DNA from: JAEUJM01 sp041908445
Lineage (GTDB): Bacteria; Actinomycetota; Acidimicrobiia; Acidimicrobiales; DATDAH01
Reading direction: 5' to 3'
Length of the DNA stretch: 64,000 bases
NCBI GenBank assembly: GCA_041908445.1
Contig: JAYRFK010000014.1
Coordinates: 1 to 64,000, forward strand
A model generated the notes under the pieces. The model saw only the letters and a list, made by a program, of their open reading frames with translations. It was not told the DNA's origin and made no database searches. The position numbers and the translations under genes were made by a program. Shown here in pieces: positions 1 through 8,013 of this stretch; position 1 is the stretch's first letter, and every line of letters starts with the position of its first letter.

Positions 1-1
1 A

Positions 2-1147
2 TTGGCCGGGGTGGCCGACCTCGACCCCGCCTACCCGGTCCAGCTCGAGCTCGCCCTGTCCAACGCCTGCAACCTGCAGTGCGTGATGTGCAACGGCGAG
101 CTCTCGTCGGCCATCCGGGTCCACCGCGAGGGCCGGCCCCCGCTGCCACCCGTCTACGACGACGCGTTCTTCGCCGACCTCGACGCCTTCCTGCCCCACC
201 TGCGCCGGGTGTTCCTCCTCGGGGGCGAACCGTTCCTCGGCGCCGAGCCCCTGCGCGTCCTCGACCGCCTGGTCGAGCTCGGCCTCACGCCGGACGTCTA
301 CGTGACCTCGAACGGCACCCAGTGGTCGCCCCGCGTGGCGCGCCTCCTCGGCGCCCTCCCGATCGACGTCTCGATCTCGGTGGACGGGTACCGGGCCGAG
401 ACGGTGGCGTCCATCCGGGTCGGCGTGCGCCACGACGAGCTGGTCCGCAACATCGACCGCTACCGGGCCGCGGCCCGGGGCAACGGGGGCGGGTTCTCGC
501 TCACCTTCTGCCTCCAGCGGGGGAACTGGCGCGAGCTCGGCGAGGTCCTCGCCTGGGGCGACCGCCTCGACGTGCTGGTCGGGGTGAGCACGCTCACCAA
601 CCCGCCCCACCTCGCGCTGCACGGCCTGCCCACCGCCGAGCTCGAGGCGGTGGCCCGGGCGCTGCACACCGAGGCGGCCACCCGGGGACCCGCCCTCGGG
701 CGCAACCGTGGCGCCTGGGAGGCGGCCCTGGCGCGGGTCGACGGCCTGGTGGCCGAGCGGGCCACGGCGGGCACGGTCGACGCGGCCCGGGCCGCCGAGG
801 CGCGGGCCGCGGCCTGGGCCGACGGCCGGGGCCTGCACCGGATCCACGCGGACGCCGCCCAGCTCGTCCGTGCGGTCGAACCGGGCGCCGACGACGTCTT
901 CGGCGCCGACCTGCGCGGACTCGTCGGCGGTCCCACGCGCGGGTTCACCGACGCCCTCCGCGGCGCGCTCGGCCCCGTGGACGAGACGACGCTCGTCGTG
1001 CACCCGGACGGCGTCGAGGAGCGGCGCCTGCGCTTCGGCGCCACCGAGGTGCGGGCGTGGCTGGCGGCCGAGGCCGACGGCGATCACGTCTGGGTGCTCG
1101 CGGCCCGCACGGACGACGGTGCCGGCCGCGCGGCCGGGCGGGCCTGA
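2..1147 (+). CDS. Twitch-type radical SAM protein, 5' end cut by window edge
   Basis: The visible 381 codons begin inside a radical SAM core. The 4Fe-4S motif CX3CX2C is C23-N-L-Q-C27-V-M-C30, followed by the SAM-binding glycine stretch (LLGGEPFLG) and a TSNGT segment. The first visible codon is TTG at the very edge, with no room for the Cys-rich N-terminal part that precedes the core in the neighbouring homolog, so the true start almost certainly lies upstream. The C-terminal half (from about residue 220) is Ala/Arg-rich and not recognisable. It ends 13 bases before the next radical SAM gene, so the two are probably co-transcribed. The substrate is unknown; such proteins are frequent in polysaccharide loci and may modify a sugar or a peptide. 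Confidence 0.8.
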   Translation: MAGVADLDPAYPVQLELALSNACNLQCVMCNGELSSAIRVHREGRPPLPPVYDDAFFADLDAFLPHLRRVFLLGGEPFLGAEPLRVLDRLVELGLTPDVYVTSNGTQWSPRVARLLGALPIDVSISVDGYRAETVASIRVGVRHDELVRNIDRYRAAARGNGGGFSLTFCLQRGNWRELGEVLAWGDRLDVLVGVSTLTNPPHLALHGLPTAELEAVARALHTEAATRGPALGRNRGAWEAALARVDGLVAERATAGTVDAARAAEARAAAWADGRGLHRIHADAAQLVRAVEPGADDVFGADLRGLVGGPTRGFTDALRGALGPVDETTLVVHPDGVEERRLRFGATEVRAWLAAEADGDHVWVLAARTDDGAGRAAGRA

Positions 1148-1160
1148 CACACTGGCCCCG

Positions 1161-2588
1161 ATGCCGCCGTCCGAGGGGAGCCCCACGCCGCCCGCCGGCC
1201 CCGTGCCCGAGAGCATCTGCCCGCTGCCGTGGCTCAACCTCTCCACGGACGTCAACGGCTCGACCCGGCCGTGCTGCAAGTTCGCCCAGCCGTCCCCCGA
1301 CAGCGCCTACCAGCTCGCCAACCTGCGCGACGGCGACCTCGACGAGGTGTGGAACGGGTCGGCCATGCAGCAGCTGCGGCGGGACTTCCGGGCCGGTGCC
1401 CGCCCGTCGGAGTGCTCGTCGTGCTGGAACGAGGAGGCCGCCGGCATCCCGAGCTTCCGCCAGACCTACGTGCGCGACCGGGGCATCCACACCACGCCCG
1501 ACTACGACGACGTCACGCCCGACCACCCGGTGGCGCTCGACCTCAAGCTCACCAACGCCTGCAACCTGAAGTGCCGGATCTGCGGCCCGGTGGCCTCGTC
1601 GCTCTGGCTGCGCGAGGAGCTCTCCGTGGCGGGGGAGCACGCCGACCCCTACCTGGTCGAGAACAAGGACTACTTCCGGGCCAACAAGATCACCGGTGAC
1701 CCCGTCAACCTCGAGGTGTTCCGGCGGTGGCTGCCCCACCTCGACCACCTGGAGCTGACCGGCGGCGAGCCCATGCTCTCCAAGGAGAACCGGGAGCTGC
1801 TGGAGCTCGTCGTCGCGGAGGGCCACCCGGAGCGGCTCACGCTGCTGCTGACCACGAACGCCACCGTCGTCGACGAGCGCATCCTGGCGCTGCTGCCCGC
1901 CTTCGGCGCCGTCGCGGTGACCCTCAGCATCGACGACGTGGGCCCCCGCTTCGAGTACGAGCGGGCGCCGGGCCGCTGGGACGACACCGAGCCCATCGTG
2001 CGCCGGTACGCGGCGATGACCACGGACCGCCTGCACGTGGGCATCAACTGCTCGGTGAGCCCGTTCAACCTCTGGTACCTGCCCGAGATCGTGCGGTGGC
2101 TCACCGGTGACGAGTCGCTCACCCCCGTCCACCTGAACCTCAACCTCGTCCACTACCCGCGCCACTACTGCATCCAGGTCCTCCCGGCGCCGCTCAAGGC
2201 AGCGGTCGAGGCCCGGCTGCGGGCCGAGCTGCTGGACCGGCCCGACGCCTGCCCGCCGGTGGTGGCCGCCCAGGTGGCGGAGGTGCTCGAATTCCTGCGG
2301 GGGTCCCGTCCGGGGGACGACGAGGAGTGGCGCCGCGGGTGGGAGGTCACGCACCACCGCGACTCGGTGCGGGGCGAGCGGTTCGCCGACGCCTTCCCCG
2401 AGTGGGCCGCCACCATCGACCGGTTGGCGCCACCGCCACCGCCACCACCGCCCCCTCCGCCCCCACCGCCCCCGACACCGTCACCGGCGGCGGGACCGCC
2501 TGGCGACGGGACCGAGCGCCCCGGGCGACCCGTCCGCCGCACCCTGCTGGGCCTGCCGCGCCGCCGCGGCCGGGCCGGCGCCCGCTGA
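1161..2588 (+). CDS. Twitch domain-containing radical SAM protein with poly-proline tail
   Basis: This 475-residue protein carries a Cys-rich N-terminal twitch/SPASM-like module (C20 in CPLPW, C38-C39, C85 and C88), then a radical SAM core with C134-N-L-K-C138-R-I-C141 and the LTGGEPML glycine motif. It should bind one core 4Fe-4S cluster plus an auxiliary cluster and cleave SAM to start a radical reaction; the substrate cannot be read from sequence. The ATG at 1161 is chosen because it includes the N-terminal Cys module. The C-terminal 60 residues are unusual: fifteen consecutive prolines, then an Arg/Gly/Pro-rich basic tail, probably unstructured. It follows the related gene ending at 1147 by 13 bases. 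Confidence 0.85.
   Translation: MPPSEGSPTPPAGPVPESICPLPWLNLSTDVNGSTRPCCKFAQPSPDSAYQLANLRDGDLDEVWNGSAMQQLRRDFRAGARPSECSSCWNEEAAGIPSFRQTYVRDRGIHTTPDYDDVTPDHPVALDLKLTNACNLKCRICGPVASSLWLREELSVAGEHADPYLVENKDYFRANKITGDPVNLEVFRRWLPHLDHLELTGGEPMLSKENRELLELVVAEGHPERLTLLLTTNATVVDERILALLPAFGAVAVTLSIDDVGPRFEYERAPGRWDDTEPIVRRYAAMTTDRLHVGINCSVSPFNLWYLPEIVRWLTGDESLTPVHLNLNLVHYPRHYCIQVLPAPLKAAVEARLRAELLDRPDACPPVVAAQVAEVLEFLRGSRPGDDEEWRRGWEVTHHRDSVRGERFADAFPEWAATIDRLAPPPPPPPPPPPPPPPTPSPAAGPPGDGTERPGRPVRRTLLGLPRRRGRAGAR
2430..2474 (+). repeat. CCN proline-codon run (15 codons)
   Basis: Fifteen consecutive CCN codons, mostly CCA/CCG/CCC, encode an uninterrupted poly-proline stretch near the C-terminus of the radical SAM protein. 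The reading frame stays open on both sides. Slippage-prone triplet runs like this vary in length between strains, and such a run can stall ribosomes without EF-P. Confidence 0.85.
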
Positions 2589-2609
2589 TCCGTGCGCACC
2601 CCTGCCGTC

Positions 2610-2624
2610 TAGGCTGCCGCCTCG
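2610..2624 (+). promoter_or_regulatory. Probable -10 box for leaderless sugar dehydrogenase transcript
   Basis: TAGGCT at 2610-2615 matches the actinobacterial -10 consensus TANNNT and ends 9 bases before the ATG at 2625. That spacing would put the transcription start at the start codon. No Shine-Dalgarno sequence and no clear -35 box are seen. The same hexamer and spacing recur before several other genes here. Confidence 0.55.
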
Positions 2625-3869
2625 ATGCCCGCCGACCCGCGCCCACGCACGGCGCCGATCCTGGTGGCGGTCGGCGGGGCGGTGCTGACGCTGCTGGCCG
2701 CCGCCGCCGTCGTCCTGGTCGGCAGGGACACGGCCGGCAGCGACCTCGTGGTGCTGCCCCGCTCGGAGGTCGACGCCCTCACCGCGGAGGCGCCGCCGCC
2801 CTACGCCCTCCAGGAGATCGCCCGCCTCGAGGCCCCGACCCAGCTCGCGCCGCGGCCCGGCGCCGAGGACCTCTACGTCACCCAGCTCGGCGGCCAGGTG
2901 GTGCGCCTCGTGCCCGGCGACGACGGCTCGTACACCGTCGCCCCCGAGCCCGTGGTCGACGTCTCCGACGACGTGAGCGCGCAGGCCGGGCTGGAGGGCC
3001 TCGTGGCCCTGACCTTCTCCCCCGACGGCGCCTTCCTGTACCTCGGCTACATCGACAAGGCGCACGACCAGGTCGTCACCGCCCACGCCATGAGCGACGA
3101 CGGGGCCAGCGCGGGGCCGCCGGTCGAGATCCTCACCGTCGACCGCCCGCCGGGCCCGCCCAACAACCACATCGGCGGGTCGCTGGCGTTCAGCCTCGAC
3201 GGCCACCTCTACGTGGGCACCGGCGACGGCGGCGCCGGCGCGTTCCAGGCGCCCGACTCCTCGAGCTACTACGGCAAGGTCCTGCGCATCGACCCCGACC
3301 CCGTGAACGGCGGGTACACCGTGCCCGAGGGCAACACCGTGGACGGGCCGGACGCCATCCCCGAGCTCTGGACCATGGGGATGCGCAACCCGTTCCGCAT
3401 CCACGTCGACCGTGAGACGAACGAGCTCTGGGTGGCCGACGTCGGGGAGGAGGCCCTCGAGGAGATCAACCGCCTGGGGGTCGACGAGTCCTTCGGCAAG
3501 GACATCAACCTCGGCTGGCCGCAGTACGCCGGCAGCGAGAAGTACTACGCCGACGAGCAGCCGTCGCCCACCCGCCTTCCACCCACACCCCCCAGCTACG
3601 AGTACGACCACGAGCAGGGGCGGTGCGCGGTCATCGGCGGCACCGTCTACCGGGGCGCCGAGTTCAGCGAACTGGCCGGGAACTACCTGTTCACCGACCT
3701 CTGCTCGAAGGCCCTGCTGGGGCTGCGCGAGGCGCCCGACGGCGGCTACGAGGAGTTCACCCTCGCCACCATCGACGAGTCCCAGATCGTGTCGGTGGAC
3801 TCGGGCAACGACGGCCGCGCCTACGTGACCTCGATCAGCGGTGGTGTCTACGTGCTCGTGCCGGGCTGA
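2625..3869 (+). CDS. PQQ-dependent sugar (glucose/sorbosone) dehydrogenase family protein
   Basis: The 414-residue product has an N-terminal hydrophobic segment (about residues 10-33) acting as signal or membrane anchor, followed by a six-bladed soluble aldose dehydrogenase-type beta-propeller. Family signatures include GLEGLVALTFSPDG, GPPNNHIGG, the MRNPFRIHVD block and a late CAVIGGTVYRG. The family oxidises aldoses or related sugars outside the membrane using PQQ, but many members have unknown substrates. It lies 36 bases after the radical SAM gene with its own predicted promoter and converges with the PIG-L gene only 13 bases away. Extracytoplasmic location is inferred from the N-terminal segment. 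Confidence 0.85.
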   Translation: MPADPRPRTAPILVAVGGAVLTLLAAAAVVLVGRDTAGSDLVVLPRSEVDALTAEAPPPYALQEIARLEAPTQLAPRPGAEDLYVTQLGGQVVRLVPGDDGSYTVAPEPVVDVSDDVSAQAGLEGLVALTFSPDGAFLYLGYIDKAHDQVVTAHAMSDDGASAGPPVEILTVDRPPGPPNNHIGGSLAFSLDGHLYVGTGDGGAGAFQAPDSSSYYGKVLRIDPDPVNGGYTVPEGNTVDGPDAIPELWTMGMRNPFRIHVDRETNELWVADVGEEALEEINRLGVDESFGKDINLGWPQYAGSEKYYADEQPSPTRLPPTPPSYEYDHEQGRCAVIGGTVYRGAEFSELAGNYLFTDLCSKALLGLREAPDGGYEEFTLATIDESQIVSVDSGNDGRAYVTSISGGVYVLVPG

Positions 3870-3882
3870 CCCGGCCGCAGGC

Positions 3883-4548
3883 TCAGGGCAGCTGGCCCTC
3901 GAAGGCCCGCAGGACCCGGAACGCCTCGGCCGCCTGCGTCGCGGCGTGGCCGCCGTGGTGGCGGGCGAGCGTGGCCACGCCCTCCGGCGACCGGGGGTGC
4001 GGGGCGGCCTTGGCCTCGGTCGTGTACGCCGAGAGGGCGGCCAGCTTGGCGTCGAGGGTGTCGGTGATGTCGACGAAGTAGTTCGGGGCGAACACCTGGC
4101 CGTTCCAGTAGGCGGAGACCGGGATCTCGAACTCGAGGATCGACACGGCCCGTTCCTGGGGTCGCCAGGCGATCTTGACCGCCTCGGCGATGAGGCGGTG
4201 GTCGCGGTTCAGGTCGGCGGTGGCGTGGGTGAGCACCAGGTCGGGGCCGTCGGCGAGGGGGACCATGGCGTTGCTCAGCTCCACCATGGACACCTGGTCG
4301 AGGCGCTGGTCGGGGAAGCCGAGGAAGGTGGGCTCGTCGACGCCCAGCAGCTTGCAGGCGGCCCGGGCGTCCTCCCGGTTGTCCTGCTCGAGGCCCCGGG
4401 CGGTGACCACACCGTCGGAGACGATCACCACGTCGACGCGCCAGCCCTGACGGGTCAGCTTGGCGATGGTGCCCCCGCACCCGAGGGTCTCGTCGTCGGC
4501 GTGGGCGGCGATCACGATGGCGTGGCGCGGCCCGGTCGGGTTGGCCAT
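3883..4548 (-). CDS. PIG-L family N-acetylglucosaminyl-type deacetylase
   Basis: This 221-residue protein matches the LmbE/PIG-L zinc hydrolase family. The N-terminal metal motif is AHADDE (H16, D18, D19), normally written AHPDDE, and the later metal/catalytic region is seen at LNRDHRLIAEA. Members remove the acetyl group from N-acetylglucosamine-containing substrates such as lipid-linked sugars or mycothiol precursors. Within a glycan locus a role in de-N-acetylating a sugar intermediate is likely, but the substrate is inferred. Start ATG at 4548 has a GGGAG Shine-Dalgarno about 8 bases upstream. It is divergent from the GT4 gene at 4627. Confidence 0.87.
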   Translation of the reverse strand: MANPTGPRHAIVIAAHADDETLGCGGTIAKLTRQGWRVDVVIVSDGVVTARGLEQDNREDARAACKLLGVDEPTFLGFPDQRLDQVSMVELSNAMVPLADGPDLVLTHATADLNRDHRLIAEAVKIAWRPQERAVSILEFEIPVSAYWNGQVFAPNYFVDITDTLDAKLAALSAYTTEAKAAPHPRSPEGVATLARHHGGHAATQAAEAFRVLRAFEGQLP

Positions 4549-4581
4549 CTCGCTCCCGGGGTCGGCGGAGCGGCAACCCTA
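4549..4581 (-). promoter_or_regulatory. Promoter of PIG-L deacetylase gene
   Basis: On the minus strand TAGGGT (plus-strand positions 4576-4581) lies 27 bases before the ATG at 4548, leaving room for a short leader that carries GGGAG. It faces an identical TAGGGT hexamer for the divergent gene, within 78 bases of intergenic DNA. Confidence 0.45.
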
Positions 4582-4611
4582 GCGGACCCGCCTCGGCGGC
4601 CACCCGCCATC

Positions 4612-4626
4612 TAGGGTCGTCGCGCC
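4612..4626 (+). promoter_or_regulatory. Probable leaderless -10 box for GT4 gene
   Basis: TAGGGT at 4612-4617 ends exactly 9 bases before the ATG at 4627, the same spacing as at 2610 and 6844. No Shine-Dalgarno is present between the hexamer and the start. Confidence 0.55.
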
Positions 4627-5814
4627 ATGGCCCCGACCGCTCGCCCCCGGGTGCTGTTCGTGACCTACGAGGCCAGTCGCACGGGCTCGCCGCTGCTGCT
4701 GCTGCGCTTCCTCCGCTGGCTGCGCGAGCAGGACGCGGTCGAGGCCGAGGTGCTCTGCTGGCGGGGCGGGCCGCTGGTCGACGACCTGCGCCGCGTGGCC
4801 CCCACCCGGGTGCTGGCGCCGGGCGACGGGCGCTCGCTGGCCGAGACCGTGGCCGTCGGCGCCGGCGAGCTCGGGCTGGGCGCCGTCGGTCGGCTGGTCG
4901 AGCGCGGCCGGGTCGCGGTCGGGCTGCGGGGGCGGTCCCGCCCGGATGCCGTCTACCTCAACGGGGTGCCGGCGTTCGTGGCCCTGCCCCACCTCGGCGT
5001 GGCGGGCGTGCCCGTGCTCGGTCACGTCCACGAGCTGGAGCTCGCCCTGCGGCGCTCGCTGGCGCCGGCCGATGCCGCGCTGCTCGGTCGGGCCGACCGG
5101 TACGTGGCCGTGTCGCAGGCGGTCGCCGACAACCTCGTGGCCGCGCACGGCATCGCGCGGGACCGGGTGGCGGTCCACCACGGCTTCGTGGACGCCGCCG
5201 CGCCGGCCGTGACCGAGACCGCCGTGGCCTCGCTCCGGGCCGAGTTGGGGCTCCCGGCCACCGCGCCGGTCGTGGCCATGGTGGGGGACCTGGTCTGGCG
5301 CAAGGGCCCCGACCTGTTCGTGGCCCTGGCCGCCGCCCTCGCCGACCGGGTGCCGGACGCGCACCTCGTGTGGGTCGGCGGGTCACCCGGGCGGGGGGCC
5401 TGGGAGGAGACCGCGTTCGACGTGGCCGCCCGCGGCATCGGCGACCGGGTGCACCTGGTGGGCGAGCGCCGGGACGTGGCCACGGTGCTGGCCGCCACCG
5501 ACGTGCTCGCCCTCACCTCCCGCGAGGACCCGTTCCCGCTCGCCGCGCTGGAGGCGGCACGGGCCGGGGTGCCGGTGGTCGCCTTCGACCAGGGTGGCGT
5601 CCCCGAGCTCCTGCTCCGCGCCGGTGAGCCCGCCGCGGGGGTGGTCGTGCCGCCGCTCGACGTCGCCGCGATGGCCGCGACCCTCGGCGAGCTCCTGGCC
5701 GACGCCGCCCGGCGCGCCGCCCTGGGGGCGGCCGGGGCCGATCGGGTCACCGCCCACCACACGACCGCGGTCGCCGCTCCGGGGCTCCTGGCCGAGATCG
5801 AGGCGCTCTGGTGA
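4627..5814 (+). CDS. GT4 glycosyltransferase, stand-alone paralog of the tandem array
   Basis: The 395-residue GT-B-fold enzyme carries all signatures of the family repeated eleven times at 48.5-61.3 kb: N-terminal YEASRTGSP followed by LLLLRFLRWL, a VHELELAL block, VWRKGPDLF (W224) and the C-terminal SREDPFPLAALEAA block (S298 onward). The last contains the E-x7-E-type donor nucleotide-sugar site of GT4 enzymes. It should transfer a sugar from a nucleotide donor in the cytoplasm; donor and acceptor are unknown. Its stop overlaps the GTG of the next GT2 gene by 4 bases (GTGA). It is separated from the array by over 40 kb, which suggests an old duplication or the founder copy. Confidence 0.88.
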   Translation: MAPTARPRVLFVTYEASRTGSPLLLLRFLRWLREQDAVEAEVLCWRGGPLVDDLRRVAPTRVLAPGDGRSLAETVAVGAGELGLGAVGRLVERGRVAVGLRGRSRPDAVYLNGVPAFVALPHLGVAGVPVLGHVHELELALRRSLAPADAALLGRADRYVAVSQAVADNLVAAHGIARDRVAVHHGFVDAAAPAVTETAVASLRAELGLPATAPVVAMVGDLVWRKGPDLFVALAAALADRVPDAHLVWVGGSPGRGAWEETAFDVAARGIGDRVHLVGERRDVATVLAATDVLALTSREDPFPLAALEAARAGVPVVAFDQGGVPELLLRAGEPAAGVVVPPLDVAAMAATLGELLADAARRAALGAAGADRVTAHHTTAVAAPGLLAEIEALW

Positions 5815-6806
5815 GCGAGCCGACGGTCTCGGTGGCGCTGTGCACCTACGACGGGGCCCGCTGGCTCGGCCCGTTCCTCGACGGGTTGCTGGCCCAGGCC
5901 CTGCCGCCCCACGAGCTCGTGGTGGGCGACGACGGCTCGACCGACGACACCCTGGCGATCCTGGCCGCCTTCGCCGAGCGGGCGCCGTTCCCGGTGCGGG
6001 TCGAGGTCAACGGGCGCCGGCTCGGCTCGACCATGAACTTCGGCGCCACCTTCGCCCGCTGCGAGGGCGAGCTCATCGCCTCGGCGGACCAGGACGACGT
6101 GTGGGCCCCGACGAAGCTGGCGCGCCTCGCCGCCGTGATGGCCGCCGACGACCTCGCGCTCGCCTTCAGCGACGGCTCGGTGATCGACGACGCCGGACGC
6201 GCGGTGGCGACCACCTTGTGGGAGGGCGTCGGCTTCGACGCCGCCGAGCAGCGCCGGTTCGACCGCGACCCACTCGGCCTGCTGGTGCGTCGCTCGGTGG
6301 TCACCGGTGCGGCGATGGTGCTGCGGGCGGACCACCTCGACCGCCTGCTCCCGTTCCCGGCCGCCCTCGACGCCGCGGCCTCGCCCATGCTGCAGGACCG
6401 GTGGGCCGCCCTCGTGCTCGCGTCGGTGGCGCGCATCGGGCGGGTGGCCGAGCCCCTCATCGCCTTCCGTCGCCACGCCGGCCAGCAGACCGGCCTGCGC
6501 GAGCCGCTCACGGCCGGCGAGGTGGCCCACCAGCTGCGGCGCACCTCCACCTCGTCCGCCGAGGCGCTGACGGCACGGGCCGACCAGCTCGAGGCCGTGC
6601 TCGGGCGTGTCGGCGGTGACGCCCACGCCGGGGTGGTGGCACGGCTCGACGCCGCGGTGGCCCACCTGCGGGTGCGGGCCGGCCTGACCACCGCCCGCCC
6701 GCGCCGGCTCGTGCCGGTGGGACGGGAGCTCCTGGCCGGGCGCTACCGCCGGTTCTCGGGCGGCGTGCGCAGTGCGGTGGCCGACCTGGCCCGCCCCGGT
6801 GGATGA
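5811..6806 (+). CDS. GT2 family glycosyltransferase (GT-A fold)
   Basis: A 331-residue inverting GT2 enzyme. The N-terminus has the typical VALCTYDGARWLGPFLDGLL strand-turn, a GDDGSTDDT nucleotide-binding motif and, near residues 85-95, the metal-binding ASADQDDVW segment. This domain arrangement resembles rhamnosyl- and galactosyltransferases of O-antigen loci. The C-terminal third has no membrane segments, so it is probably a cytoplasmic or peripheral enzyme. GTG start at 5811 overlaps the upstream GT4 stop by 4 bases, indicating translational coupling. The donor sugar cannot be assigned. Confidence 0.87.
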   Translation: MSEPTVSVALCTYDGARWLGPFLDGLLAQALPPHELVVGDDGSTDDTLAILAAFAERAPFPVRVEVNGRRLGSTMNFGATFARCEGELIASADQDDVWAPTKLARLAAVMAADDLALAFSDGSVIDDAGRAVATTLWEGVGFDAAEQRRFDRDPLGLLVRRSVVTGAAMVLRADHLDRLLPFPAALDAAASPMLQDRWAALVLASVARIGRVAEPLIAFRRHAGQQTGLREPLTAGEVAHQLRRTSTSSAEALTARADQLEAVLGRVGGDAHAGVVARLDAAVAHLRVRAGLTTARPRRLVPVGRELLAGRYRRFSGGVRSAVADLARPGG

Positions 6807-6843
6807 ACGGGCGCCGCGTGCCAGTGGGACGGAGCCGGTCCGG

Positions 6844-6858
6844 TACGCTGACGGCCGC
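6844..6858 (+). promoter_or_regulatory. Probable leaderless -10 box for DegT aminotransferase
   Basis: TACGCT at 6844-6849 ends 9 bases before the ATG at 6859. The conserved hexamer and spacing support both the promoter and the choice of 6859 over an in-frame ATG further upstream. Confidence 0.5.
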
Positions 6859-8013
6859 ATGACGATGGGGGAACCGGCGGAGGCGACGGCGGGCATCGGC
6901 CTCGCCGATCCCAGCATCACCGAGGACGACATCGCCGCGGTCGTGAGCGTCCTGCGCAGCGGGTGGCTCACCTCGGGGCCCGAGGCCGCCGCCCTCGAGG
7001 AGGAGCTGGCCGAGTACCTCGGCTGCCCCCACGTCATCGCGGTCTCGTCGGCCACCGCGGCCCTCGAGCTCTCCTTCGCCTGGCTCGACCTGCCCCCGGG
7101 CGCCCGCGTCGGCGTCCCCACGTGGACCTTCCCGGCGAGCGCCATCGCGCCGTACCACCACGGTGCGCAGATCGTGCTGCTCGACGCCGACCCCGCGGAC
7201 ATGAACCTGTCGGTCGAGGCCCTCGACGCCGCCATCGCCACCGGCCTCGACGCGGTGGTCATGGTCCACTTCGGGGGTACCCCGGTGAGCGAGGAGGCCC
7301 ACCGCCGCTGCGAGGCGGCCGGCCTGCCCGTGGTCGAGGACGCCGCCCACGCCTTCGGCGCCAGCGACCACCGCGGCCGCATCGCCGGCACGGGCACGGC
7401 CGGGGCCGCGTTCTCGTTCTACGCCACCAAGAACCTCACCTCGGGGGAGGGCGGCGCGCTCGCCACCGACGACCCCGAGCTGGCCCGCTTCGCCACCGCC
7501 TTCCGGCTCCACGGCCTCACCCGCAAGGCGGGGGCCGCGTGGGACCCGGACGCGAACACCGACGTGCTCGGCCCCGGCTACAAGGCCAACCTCTCGGACA
7601 TCCTCGCCGCCCTGGCCCGCTCGCAGCTCCACCGCTTCGACGACATGCAGGCCCGCCGGCGGGCGGCGGTGCACCGCTACCGGGAGAACCTCGCCGGCGT
7701 CCCCGGCCTCGCGTTCGTGCCGCGCGACCTCGACGAGGGCAACGCCGACCACCTGCTGGCCGTCGCCCTGCCCCCCGAGGTCGACCGGCGGGAGGTCTTC
7801 CGGGCCCTCGACGCCGCGGGCATCGGCACCAGCTTCCACTTCCGGCCGCTGCACTCGTACGACTGGTTCGCGGCCCACGCGGAGGTCGGCCCGGCGGGCA
7901 CACCGGTCGCCGACGAGATGGCCCATCGGCTGATCTCACTGCCGCTGCACCCGGGCCTGACCGTGGCCGAGGTGGACACCGTCTGCGAGGTGTTCGCAGG
8001 CACGCTCTCGTGA
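6859..8013 (+). CDS. DegT/DnrJ/EryC1/StrS family sugar aminotransferase
   Basis: This 384-residue PLP enzyme of the sugar aminotransferase family shows the PLP-contacting EDAAHAFGA motif (D161) and the Schiff-base lysine in FSFYATKNLT (K191) followed by GEGGALAT. It should transaminate a nucleotide-linked 3- or 4-keto sugar. Start ATG 6859 is chosen because the upstream in-frame sequence overlaps the preceding GT2 gene and lacks family similarity, and because a -10 box sits just before 6859. The stop overlaps the GTG of the phosphoglycosyl transferase gene by 4 bases. This pairing suggests it makes the amino sugar that starts a glycan, as in bacillosamine-type pathways (inference). Confidence 0.88.
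   Translation: MTMGEPAEATAGIGLADPSITEDDIAAVVSVLRSGWLTSGPEAAALEEELAEYLGCPHVIAVSSATAALELSFAWLDLPPGARVGVPTWTFPASAIAPYHHGAQIVLLDADPADMNLSVEALDAAIATGLDAVVMVHFGGTPVSEEAHRRCEAAGLPVVEDAAHAFGASDHRGRIAGTGTAGAAFSFYATKNLTSGEGGALATDDPELARFATAFRLHGLTRKAGAAWDPDANTDVLGPGYKANLSDILAALARSQLHRFDDMQARRRAAVHRYRENLAGVPGLAFVPRDLDEGNADHLLAVALPPEVDRREVFRALDAAGIGTSFHFRPLHSYDWFAAHAEVGPAGTPVADEMAHRLISLPLHPGLTVAEVDTVCEVFAGTLS

Noticed and set aside
2430..2474. Repetitive CCN tract as a possible CRISPR-like or mobile repeat
   Set aside because: It is an in-frame proline codon run within a gene, with no spacers and no repeats elsewhere.
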